Positions 1 through 7,351 of a stretch of 64,000 nucleotides of DNA are shown in pieces. The stretch spans positions 310,001 through 374,000 of the forward strand of contig NZ_LTAZ01000001.1 in assembly GCF_001593955.1 (NCBI RefSeq), given 5' to 3'. Under the pieces are notes generated by a model. The model ran no database searches, was not told the origin of the DNA, and saw nothing but the letters and a program-made list of their open reading frames with translations. The DNA comes from Halalkalicoccus paucihalophilus. Lineage in GTDB: Archaea; Halobacteriota; Halobacteria; Halobacteriales; Halalkalicoccaceae. Every line of letters starts with the position of its first letter. The first letter of the stretch is position 1. Made by a program: the position numbers and the translations under genes.

Positions 1-753
1 CAGATCGGCTTTGAGATCCTCGACCAGTTGCATCGGCTCCTCGTTCATCTGGAAGCCGACGCCCGCATTGATCTCGGTGCCCGTCCGCGGGAAGTACCAG
101 AGGTAGCCGGCGGCGCGTTTGGTCGGTTTGAACACCAGGGCATCCTTCCACTCGACCTCCTCTTCGACGTGGACGATCTCTCTGTATGCGGAACAGAACT
201 GCGAATAGGTGACGTTCGTATCGAAGGTCGCTTGCGAGAGGTCGGCCTTGTCCTGCAGGATCGAGAGCGCGCCCGCCCCGTCGATGGTGATTTCGGCCTC
301 GACGGTCAGGGGCTCGCCCTTCCGGCGGGCCTTGACGCCCGTGATCCGGTTCCCGTCCTGAATCACGTCCTGAACGACGGTATCGTAGGAGAACTCCACG
401 CCAGCGTCGTCGGCACCCCGGATGATCGCTTTCCCGTACTCGAAGCGATCGATCACGGCGAGTTCGCCCGGAACGGGGATATTGAGGACGGTGCCGTGTT
501 CGGGGAGTTCGAACCGGCCGTGATCGACCTCGGTGTTGGTCATCGCGGGTTCGAGTTTCGAACGGGAGATCACATCGGGGAACTCGTCGGCGCCCTTCAG
601 GGCGTCCCCGCAGGCGATGTGGCCCGCTTCCTCGCGTGTCTTTCGTTCGAGGACGAGCACGTCGTAGCCCGCCTCGGCGATCGTCGCCCCCGCATAACAG
701 CCCGCCGTGCCGGCCCCTACGATAGCGACGTCGACGGACCTCGATCTACTCAT
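1..753 (-). CDS. geranylgeranyl reductase family flavoprotein (C-terminus cut off by window edge)
   Basis: The 251 visible residues begin with an FAD-binding Rossmann motif (VAIVGAGTAGCYAG, about residues 8-21), followed by an ERK-type acidic/basic end of strand 2 and the CGD motif (HIACGDALKG) typical of this family. Near the visible end, GYLWYFPRTG followed by a VGF element matches the substrate-pocket signature of geranylgeranyl reductases. Members reduce the double bonds of geranylgeranyl chains, and in archaea they saturate the isoprenoid side chains of ether lipids or prenyl groups. ATG at 753 is the first residue before the Rossmann strand. The gene is divergent from the ferredoxin gene. 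Whether it acts on lipid, quinone or another prenyl substrate cannot be told from this part. Confidence 0.85.
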   Translation of the reverse strand, partial: MSRSRSVDVAIVGAGTAGCYAGATIAEAGYDVLVLERKTREEAGHIACGDALKGADEFPDVISRSKLEPAMTNTEVDHGRFELPEHGTVLNIPVPGELAVIDRFEYGKAIIRGADDAGVEFSYDTVVQDVIQDGNRITGVKARRKGEPLTVEAEITIDGAGALSILQDKADLSQATFDTNVTYSQFCSAYREIVHVEEEVEWKDALVFKPTKRAAGYLWYFPRTGTEINAGVGFQMNEEPMQLVEDLKADL

Positions 754-863
754 ACCCGGAGTGGCCGCGCGACCGGCAAAACGCTTTAGGTCGAATTCGG
801 TCGTTCTGTCGCCGACACGACGGGAGATAAAGGGTTTTGGGCGAGTTGGCTGTAGGGGTGGCT

Positions 864-1217
864 ATGGCCACCTACACCGTCGAGTTCGTCGGCACCGGGG
901 AGACGATCGAGGTCACTGACAAACAGACGATCCTCTCGCGGTGTCTGGAGGAGGGCATCGCCCAGGAGTACTCCTGTCGGGTCGGGATGTGTCTGGCGTG
1001 TACCGCCGAGATCGTCGAGGGAGAGGTGACTCAACCGGCCGCACGCGGCCTCAGCGAGGAGGAATCCGAAGAGTTCGCCCTGACCTGCATGGCCCGTCCC
1101 CGATCGGATCTGAAGCTCGATCGGGGGAAATACCCCCCGAGTATCGCGACCGACGAGCGGGCGAACCACACGGTCACAGGATCTGGTTCGGGCACCGTCG
1201 CCGCTGACGACGACTAA
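864..1217 (+). CDS. [2Fe-2S] ferredoxin
   Basis: A 117-residue acidic protein with the plant-type ferredoxin cluster pattern: CRVGMCLAC (C-x4-C-x2-C) near residues 38-46 and a fourth cysteine about 30 residues on in LTCMARP. It is a soluble electron carrier, and the partner enzyme is not evident from context. ATG 864 is chosen because MATYTVEF starts the beta-grasp fold exactly; an in-frame upstream start at 837 would add nine residues with no fold role. The stop overlaps that of the convergent gene at 1214. It is shorter than the main haloarchaeal ferredoxin, which carries an extra acidic N-terminal domain, so this is probably a secondary ferredoxin. Confidence 0.9.
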   Translation: MATYTVEFVGTGETIEVTDKQTILSRCLEEGIAQEYSCRVGMCLACTAEIVEGEVTQPAARGLSEEESEEFALTCMARPRSDLKLDRGKYPPSIATDERANHTVTGSGSGTVAADDD

Positions 1218-1684
1218 GCCTCCTTCTCGCGGCGAATCGCTGCGACCGTGTTCTGGATGTACTTGATCGCCGTCGCGATCGCCATCAGCCCGCTCATGAG
1301 CTCCTGCTGGCTCGCGCCGTCGGGGTAGATCCGGTGTTCGAACTGGATCGAGTCCACGTTCGGGAACTCCGTCGAGGTCTCCTCCTCGTCGAGGAAGGTG
1401 TAAAACCCGGGCGTCGCCGCGAAGACGGGGCCGATGCGGGCGAGCAGTTCGTAGCGCTGGTCGGGGTCGGCGATCACCGCCGCGGTGCGCTCGGTGTCGA
1501 AGGCGGCGCGGCCGACGATCCGGAGGGGGCCCCACGTGTCCTCCTTGATGACGTTCAGCGGGATATGCGAGAGGCGACACTGGATGCTGAAGGTCGCGGC
1601 GTTCTCGGTGGTCCGTTCGACGTCCTGAACCACCCGGTCGTCGAGCCACTTTTCGACCTGCTCGGCGGTGATGTCGTCGACCAT
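1214..1684 (-). CDS. conserved haloarchaeal protein of unknown function
   Basis: 156 residues from ATG 1684 (MVDDITAEQVEKWLDD). The N-terminus is a helix-rich acidic segment and the middle has alternating strands (AATFSIQCRLSHIPLNVIKED). The C-terminus has a long helix (QELMSGLMAIATAIKYIQN) followed by a basic tail. There is no signal peptide, membrane segment or metal motif. The mixed alpha/beta pattern and length resemble small YbjN/type III chaperone-like folds, but this is only a shape argument. It is convergent with the ferredoxin, sharing a four-base stop overlap, and divergent from the MOSC gene. I do not recognise its function. Confidence 0.7.
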   Translation of the reverse strand: MVDDITAEQVEKWLDDRVVQDVERTTENAATFSIQCRLSHIPLNVIKEDTWGPLRIVGRAAFDTERTAAVIADPDQRYELLARIGPVFAATPGFYTFLDEEETSTEFPNVDSIQFEHRIYPDGASQQELMSGLMAIATAIKYIQNTVAAIRREKEA

Positions 1685-1776
1685 ACCCGACCTTCGTGGT
1701 CCGACACTAAAGGCTCGGTCCTGCATCTGCCGGTCTCGGGGGAGAAGGCTATCCGGTCGCGGGTCGTAGGTCGACC

Positions 1777-2283
1777 ATGCCACGGGTCGAGCAACTGTTT
1801 ATCGCACGAGAGGACTCCTCCCCGATGGAGTCCCTAGAGTCGGTCGAGGCCGTCGAGGGCGGGTTGGAGGGGGATCGCTACTGCACGGGGAAGGGCTACT
1901 ACTCCCCCTTTGACGTCTGTGAGGTGACGCTGATCGAAGGCGAGGCGATCGACGACATAGTAGACGAATTCGATATCGACCTTTCCGATGGGAGACACCG
2001 CCGCAACGTCGTCACCCGTGAGGTCGCGGTCCACGACCTGCTGGGGGCGACTTTTTCGATCGGGGAGGCGACCCTGCGAGGAACGCGCCCGCGCCCGCCG
2101 TGTGCCCACGTCGAGCAGGTCGCCGGCGAGAAGGGGGTCGCCCGCGCGCTCAAGAACAAGCGCGGCGGGATCTGTGCGACGGTCCTCGACCCCGGTTCGA
2201 TCGGGGTGGGCGACGAAATCGAGGTCATAGAGCCCGACGCCCGGACGATGGGCCGGAAGGTCGCGGACCGACTGGGCCTCTAG
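1777..2283 (+). CDS. MOSC domain-containing protein
   Basis: 168 residues forming a single MOSC domain, the beta-barrel found at the C-terminus of molybdenum cofactor sulfurases. GLEGDRY near residue 30, the VTLIEGEAID segment, and PRPPCAHVEQ with the conserved cysteine (about residue 109) are the family hallmarks; RHRRNVVT is the usual RRN motif. MOSC proteins bind or transfer sulfur for Mo-cofactor or act in N-hydroxylated base reduction, and the exact substrate here is unknown. ATG 1777 immediately precedes the first strand. The stop overlaps that of the convergent acetamidase gene. Confidence 0.88.
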   Translation: MPRVEQLFIAREDSSPMESLESVEAVEGGLEGDRYCTGKGYYSPFDVCEVTLIEGEAIDDIVDEFDIDLSDGRHRRNVVTREVAVHDLLGATFSIGEATLRGTRPRPPCAHVEQVAGEKGVARALKNKRGGICATVLDPGSIGVGDEIEVIEPDARTMGRKVADRLGL

Positions 2284-3245
2284 CTCTCCGGGAAGATGCT
2301 CTCGGGAACGTAGGCGGTGACGATCCAGTTGGGTGCATCGACGACCTCGCTGAGTTTCAGGTCGACCGCGGCCGAACAGAGGATGTACGCCTCTCCGCGG
2401 GTGAGGTCGCGCTCGCGTTCGAGGTGGTCGATCATGTGCAGGACGGCCTTCCTCGCCGCCTCCATCAGGTCGTCGCTGATCCCCGTCGTGCCGTACATCG
2501 GCTCGTCCTCGTCGGTGGCGGTAAACGGCCCCGTCGTCTCCAGTCGGGGCTGGTCGAAGCCGGCGTCCTTCTTCAGGCCGAACCGCACGGTGACGAACAT
2601 CGGCGCTTCGATCCCGGTGACACAGACCTCGCCGTCGCCCTGTGCGACGTGACAGTCGCCGGTCGAGAAGAGCGCGCCCTCGACCTCGACGGGGAGATAC
2701 ACCGTCGAACCCGCAGTCATCTGCTTGACGTCCATGTTCCCGCCGACGTCTCTGGGAGGAAGGGTGTCGTGCTCGCCCGGCTCGGCGGGCGCGTTGCCGA
2801 TCGTCCCCGGGAACATGTCTATTGGGATCTCGATGCCGTTGACGAACTGTGCGACCTCGTCGTCGATCTCCCAGACGTGCAGCCCGGCCTCCTCGAACTC
2901 CTCGGGTAGGAGTCCGAGTCCCATCTCGCCGGGCATGAACCCCGTAAAGCCCCAGCCCTTGTGCTCGAAGTCGAGCAGTTCGACGACCAGCGCGTCGCCG
3001 GGTTCCGCACCCTCGACCGCAACGGGACCCGTCAGGGGGTGAACCGGGTCGAAACTGGCGTTCGCGAGGTCTTCGACCCCCGAATCGGGGCCGACCTGTC
3101 CGTCGAGGGCGTCCCGACACTCGAAGCGGACGACTTCGCCCGGTTCGACCGTCAGAACGGGGTCGATAGCGTTGTCCCAGGCGTTGTGGACGTTCTCGCC
3201 TGCGTCGCTCAGTTCATGGTCGACCTCGTAGTTTGCGCTCGTCAT
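2280..3245 (-). CDS. acetamidase/formamidase family protein
   Basis: A 321-residue FmdA/AmdA-type amidase, which hydrolyses short-chain amides (formamide, acetamide) to ammonia and the acid. Typical features are YEVDHELSDAGENVHNAWDN at the N-terminus, the GPVAVEGAEPGD motif, MPGEMGLGLLPEEF in the middle, GGNMDVKQMTAGSTVYLPV, and FSTGDCHVAQGDGEVC with likely zinc ligands. ATG 3245 is chosen since NYEVDHELS begins the family alignment; upstream, GGCTTTATCGC (3277-3287 on the minus strand) is a suitable TATA element. It probably supplies ammonia from amides. The gene stands alone, downstream of the hairpin-rich spacer after gad. Confidence 0.88.
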   Translation of the reverse strand: MTSANYEVDHELSDAGENVHNAWDNAIDPVLTVEPGEVVRFECRDALDGQVGPDSGVEDLANASFDPVHPLTGPVAVEGAEPGDALVVELLDFEHKGWGFTGFMPGEMGLGLLPEEFEEAGLHVWEIDDEVAQFVNGIEIPIDMFPGTIGNAPAEPGEHDTLPPRDVGGNMDVKQMTAGSTVYLPVEVEGALFSTGDCHVAQGDGEVCVTGIEAPMFVTVRFGLKKDAGFDQPRLETTGPFTATDEDEPMYGTTGISDDLMEAARKAVLHMIDHLERERDLTRGEAYILCSAAVDLKLSEVVDAPNWIVTAYVPESIFPES

Positions 3246-3331
3246 GACAACCGGTTCCACGCACGGATGGGCGATAAAGCCACGTGTGGCGGCGAGTCGG
3301 CTGAAGGGAACAGAGCCGGGAGTGAGCATCA

Positions 3332-3485
3332 CGGACGGTCGTCCGGAACGGGTGGGGCTTTCTCCGCCCCGCGAACGCGGGGAACGGGAGTGGTGCCCGC
3401 AATCTCGCGCCGCTTACGGAACGCGATGCTCGTCGAACGGCGCGAATCAGAGATTCGCTGGCTCGACGAAGCTACGCTTCGTCGA
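3332..3485. repeat. cluster of short perfect hairpins downstream of the gluconate dehydratase gene
   Basis: The spacer between two minus-strand genes holds several perfect inverted repeats: 3332-3337/3340-3345 (6 bp, loop GT), 3367-3373/3376-3382 (7 bp, loop AA), 3442-3448/3452-3458 (7 bp, loop AGA) and 3463-3472/3476-3485 (10 bp, loop TAC). The last two lie only four bases apart, and the last spans the stop codon of the dehydratase gene. No T-run follows on the minus strand, so this is not a plain intrinsic terminator. The paired 3-base-loop layout recurs at 43429-43472 and 60722-60772 with different sequences. Confidence 0.75.
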
Positions 3486-4710
3486 ACAGCTCCTCGCCGG
3501 AGACCATGTGCTCGGAGACGGTATCGAGGTCGAGCGTGAGTCCGAGGCCCGGCGCCTCGGAGATCTCGATGGAGCCCTCCTCGATCACGCTCTCCTCGAC
3601 GAGGTCCTCCCACCAGCCCAACTGGTAGGAGTGGAACTCGACGGCCAGCGAGTTGGGGATCGCACTTGCGACGTGAGCCGAGGCCATCGTCGCCACGGGA
3701 GAAGAAACGTTGTGCATCGCGATCGGCATGTAGTAGGTGTCCGCAAGGTCGGCGATCTTGCGGGTCTCTCTCATTCCACCCACCTTGGGCAGGTCGGGCG
3801 CGAGGATGTCGACGGCCTGCTGGTCGACGAGTCGGCGCTGGCCGTGTTTGCGATAGACGTTCTCGCCGGCGGCGATCGGCGTCGAGGTGTGTTGGGTGAC
3901 CTCGCGCTGGACGTCGTGGTTCTCCGGCGGGACGGGGTCCTCGAGCCACCAGATGGGGTACTCCTCCAAGCGTGCGGCCAGCCGTTTCGCGCTCCCGCCG
4001 GTAAACGACCAGTGACAGTCGAACGCGACGTCCGCCCGGTCGCCGACGCGGTCGGTGACCTCCTCGACGATCTCGACCTTGTGCTCGATTTCTCGATCAC
4101 TCAGGTGGCGGTTCGCGCGGTCCTTCTCCTCGCCGCTCGGTACGTCCAGATCGAACTTCAGGGCGTCGTAGCCGAGTTCCTCGACGACGCGTTCGGCCTC
4201 GGCGGCGTTGGAGTCGGGTTCGCTCTCGTCGCCGGCGTGACAGTCACAGTAGACGCGAACCTCGTCGCGGTACTTGCCCCCGAGGAGCTGGTAGGCGGGC
4301 ACGTCGAGGATCTTCCCCGCCAGATCGTGCAGTGCGATCTCGATGCCCGAAACGGCGGTGACGGTCACGCCCGCGATCGAGCCCTCGCCGGACATCTTCT
4401 GGATGAGGTGCTCGTAGAGCCGGTCGATATCGAGCGGGTTTTCCCCGACGAGGAACGGCGTCATCCGGTCGATCAGTTCGGGAACGCCCGCACCCCAGTA
4501 GGCCTCGCCCGTGCCGACGATGCCCGCGTCGGTGTAGATTCTCACGAGGGTCCACGGGAAGTTCCCGTCGATCATCGTCGTCTGGACGTCGGTGATCGAG
4601 ACGTCGCGCCCGCCGCCCCGTTTCGCAGCAAGCCCCATCGTATCGGCCGAGAGCTCCCGCATCGTGTACTCGGCGTTGGGGTCGTGCAGCTGTCGGTAGT
4701 CGCGAACCAT
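3472..4710 (-). CDS. gad: gluconate/galactonate dehydratase (enolase superfamily)
   Basis: A 412-residue mandelate racemase/muconate lactonizing enzyme relative. The N-terminal capping domain holds TDAGIVGTGEAYWG (about 60-73). The barrel carries Lys185 (LKFDLD), metal ligands Asp231 (AFDCHW), Glu257 (WWLEDPV) and Glu283 (AAGENV), and His333 (AMHNVS). Start, length and the segment DPNAEYTMRELSADTMG resemble, from memory, the haloarchaeal gluconate dehydratase of the semi-phosphorylative Entner-Doudoroff pathway, which converts gluconate or galactonate to the 2-keto-3-deoxy acid. gdh and gfcR, which serve the same route, lie about 7-8 kb away. It is divergent from a second dehydratase at 4788. 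The stop codon sits in a hairpin loop. D-xylonate or another sugar acid as substrate is the main alternative. Confidence 0.8.
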   Translation of the reverse strand: MVRDYRQLHDPNAEYTMRELSADTMGLAAKRGGGRDVSITDVQTTMIDGNFPWTLVRIYTDAGIVGTGEAYWGAGVPELIDRMTPFLVGENPLDIDRLYEHLIQKMSGEGSIAGVTVTAVSGIEIALHDLAGKILDVPAYQLLGGKYRDEVRVYCDCHAGDESEPDSNAAEAERVVEELGYDALKFDLDVPSGEEKDRANRHLSDREIEHKVEIVEEVTDRVGDRADVAFDCHWSFTGGSAKRLAARLEEYPIWWLEDPVPPENHDVQREVTQHTSTPIAAGENVYRKHGQRRLVDQQAVDILAPDLPKVGGMRETRKIADLADTYYMPIAMHNVSSPVATMASAHVASAIPNSLAVEFHSYQLGWWEDLVEESVIEEGSIEISEAPGLGLTLDLDTVSEHMVSGEELFDEA

Positions 4711-4787
4711 ACTCGGAATGGCCCCCTCAGCGTGAAAACGATGTGGGATTCGAGATCGGTATTACGATGCGAAGAAAGGCTCCGGCC

Positions 4788-5940
4788 ATGGAGATCACAG
4801 AGGTCGAGACGTTCGTCGTCGACGCCGACTGGCGAAACTGGTTTTTCGTCCAGGTCCACACCGACGAGGGGATAAGCGGCGTCGGGGAGGCCCTCTCGGG
4901 CGAGGGACTGACCGCCGCGCTCGAGGCGACCGCCGACGCGCACAAACACTACCTCATCGGCGAGGACCCGCTGAACCGAAAGGCGATCAGCCGGCGGCTC
5001 CGCCGTGACCCCTTCGCGTGGCGCGCGGGCAAGCTGATCAACGCCGTCGCGAACGCCTTCGACATCGCCCTGCTCGACATCGCGGGGAAATACTACAACG
5101 AACCCGTCTGGAAACTCCTCGGGGGCAAGATCCACGACGAGATCCCCGTCTATGCCAACGGCTGGCACATCGGCGAGCGCACCCCCGAGAACTACGCCCA
5201 CCACGCCGAGAAAGCAGTGGAAGAACAGGAGTACCCCGCACTGAAGTGCGACCCGTTCGCCCACTACGAGTACTCGCTGACCGACGACCAGATCGAAGAG
5301 GTCGGAGAGTTGCTCGGGGCCGTCCGGGAGGCCGTCGGCTGGGACGTCGGCATCGCGCTCGACTGTCACGGCCGCTTTTCACGACGTGGGGCGATCGAGG
5401 TCGCGAACGGCCTCGAGGAGTACGACATCATGTTCCTCGAGGAGCCCGTCGAACTCGAGGACCGCCAGGTGATGGCCGAGATCACGAAACAGGTGAACAT
5501 GCCCGTCGCGACCGGCGAACGCATCTACAACAACGAGACGATGGCCGACCTGATCCGCACGCAGGCCTGTGATATCGTCCAGCCCGACGTCACCAACTAC
5601 GGCAGCATCCAGGAGCTCCAGCACGCCGCCGCGATGGCGAAATCCCGCTACATGACGTTCGCGCCGCACAACCCCCAACGCGGGCGTCTCGACGGCCGCC
5701 GCACTCCATCTCTGTGCCGGCATCGAGAACCTCGAAGTGCTCGAACACATGAGCCGGGACGTCCCGTGGGGCGACGAGATCGTCAAACACGACTTCGAAG
5801 TGAGTAACGGCACCCTTGAGGTCCCCGACAAGCCGGGACTGGGCGTCGAGTTCGACGCCGAGGCCGCCCGCGAGCACCCCGGCGAGCCAAAGGACAGCCA
5901 CAGCCTCTTCGACGCCGAGGGCGCGCTCAAGCGGCCCTAG
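4788..5940 (+). pseudogene. enolase-superfamily sugar-acid dehydratase, interrupted by a one-base frameshift
   Basis: Read from ATG 4788 (MEITEVETFVV) this is a DgoD-like dehydratase with ligands Asp192 (ALDCHG), Glu218 (LEEPVE), Glu244 (TGERIY) and the His294 motif FAPHNP. The frame breaks at the C-run 5672-5676: with four instead of five C the reading continues as NAGVSTAAALHLCAGIENLEV and through EHMSRDVPWG to the stop at 5938-5940, giving about 383 residues, normal for the family. As written, the first frame runs into unrelated residues up to 5807. In-frame starts at 4743 and 4767 also exist. It is divergent from the gad-type gene, so it probably acted on a related sugar acid. This is either a recent mutation or a sequencing error in a homopolymer. 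Confidence 0.85.
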
Positions 5941-5980
5941 GGAGTCGTACTTTCAAGGAGGCGGCGCGCCGAACCGAGGT

Positions 5981-6436
5981 ATGGAACTCGTCGAAGACAC
6001 GCTGGCGGTCGACCTCGACACCTTCCTCGCCCGGCCGCTCTTTTGTTTCCTCGCCACCGAATCGCCTGACGGCCCCCGAGTCTCGCCGCTGTGGTACCTC
6101 TGGGAAGAGGGCGCGGTCTGGATCGCCGTCAACCCCGAACTGAAGAGCTATCCCGACCGGATCGAATCGGATCCGCGAACCGCCCTCGCGGTCGTCGACT
6201 TCGACGCTTCTCGAGGATTAGTCCAGCACGTCGGCATGCGCGGGACGGCGAGCATCGAGGCGTTCGACCCCGAGAAGGCGACCCGGCTGTTCGGTCGGTA
6301 TCTCGGTCCCGAAGAGGGGTGGGACGGGCGCTTTCACGCCGTCTTCGAGCGGAACGAGCGCTACCGGCTGGTCAAGTTCGAGCCCGGGACGGTCGTCGCG
6401 CGCGATCAGTCCTACGCGCCGGCGGGGCCGCTATAG
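5981..6436 (+). CDS. pyridoxamine 5'-phosphate oxidase-like (PPOX) flavin/F420-binding protein
   Basis: 151 residues with the split-barrel fold: FCFLATESPDGPRVSPLWYLWEEGAVWIA is the typical strand pair with the P-x-W substrate loop. It is followed by the DRIESDPRTALAVVDFD helix-strand and a strand with GMRGTASIEAFD. Such proteins bind FMN, F420 or heme, and many small haloarchaeal members act as deazaflavin-dependent oxidoreductases of unknown substrate. ATG 5981 lies 40 bases after the dehydratase remnant, so it may be cotranscribed with it. Its stop overlaps that of the convergent aldolase-family gene. The cofactor is an inference from the fold. Confidence 0.8.
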   Translation: MELVEDTLAVDLDTFLARPLFCFLATESPDGPRVSPLWYLWEEGAVWIAVNPELKSYPDRIESDPRTALAVVDFDASRGLVQHVGMRGTASIEAFDPEKATRLFGRYLGPEEGWDGRFHAVFERNERYRLVKFEPGTVVARDQSYAPAGPL

Positions 6437-7327
6437 CAGGTCCAGCGATTCGAGATCCGAGACCATCGCCTCCTCGCTCTCGGCGTCCATCGTTCGCAGG
6501 GGGCTGCGAAGCGGGCCGGCCTCGAAGCCGACGTGGGGAAGTGCGCTCTTGACGCCGGCCATGTAGGAGCCGTACTTGATCGCGTCGCGCACGTCGTAGA
6601 CGTCGCTCTGGAGTTCGCGGGCGCGCTCTTCCTCGCCGGCGTCGTAGCTCTCGAAGAGGTCGACGACCAGTTCGGGAAAGACGTTCGCGACGGCGCTGAC
6701 CATACCGGAGCAACCGATCTCCAGACCCGGGAACAGAAGCGAGTCCGAGCCAGCCAGAAAGGTCAGTTCGGGGTGGGCGTCGATGGCCTGTGCGAGCCAC
6801 GGGACGTCCTTGCTCGAGTCCTTGACGCCCGCGAGGTTCTCGATCTCCGCGAGTCCGTCGAGGGTCTCCAGCGAGAGCGCGTTGCCGGTCTTGCTCGGGA
6901 TGTGATAGATATAGACGGGGAGGTCGACCGCGTCGGCGACCCGGCGGTAGTGGTTGAGGGCGGCCTCGCCATCCAGCGGGTAGTAGTAGGGGGTGACGAC
7001 GACGAGACCGTCCGCGCCGACGGATTCGGCGTGTTCTGCGGCCTCGACGGTCTCGTAGGTGCTCGGCGCACCGACGCCCGCGATCACGGGGACCTCGTCG
7101 ATCTCCTCCGTGACAGCCTCGACGACGCCCTTTCGTTCCTCGCCCGTAAGCAGGGGGAACTCGCCGTTCGTTCCCAACGGGAAGACGCCGTGTGCGCCGC
7201 CGTCGACGACGTAGCGCGCGTGGTCGGCAGTTCGCTCGTAATCGACTTCCTCCTCGTCGTCGAAGACGGTGATCGTCGGCGGGATCACGCCCTGTAATGA
7301 CAGTGGATCCGCGGACCCGGTGTGCAT
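6431..7327 (-). CDS. DapA/KDG-aldolase family class I aldolase
   Basis: A 298-residue (beta/alpha)8 lyase of the dihydrodipicolinate synthase/N-acetylneuraminate lyase family. GVFPLGTNGEFPLLTGEER (about 50-68) is the substrate carboxylate loop, VVTPYYYPLDGE contains the conserved tyrosine region, IYHIPSKTGN replaces the usual YNIP motif, and LAGVKDSSKD holds the Schiff-base lysine. In this neighbourhood of sugar-acid dehydratases the likely reaction is cleavage or dehydration of a 2-keto-3-deoxy sugar acid to pyruvate plus an aldehyde, but dihydrodipicolinate synthase activity cannot be excluded from sequence alone. A TATA-like CATTAAGG sits about 25 bases upstream (near 7352). Confidence 0.82.
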   Translation of the reverse strand: MHTGSADPLSLQGVIPPTITVFDDEEEVDYERTADHARYVVDGGAHGVFPLGTNGEFPLLTGEERKGVVEAVTEEIDEVPVIAGVGAPSTYETVEAAEHAESVGADGLVVVTPYYYPLDGEAALNHYRRVADAVDLPVYIYHIPSKTGNALSLETLDGLAEIENLAGVKDSSKDVPWLAQAIDAHPELTFLAGSDSLLFPGLEIGCSGMVSAVANVFPELVVDLFESYDAGEEERARELQSDVYDVRDAIKYGSYMAGVKSALPHVGFEAGPLRSPLRTMDAESEEAMVSDLESLDLL

Positions 7328-7351
7328 ACCGGAGGGTTGCCGGCCAGTCCC

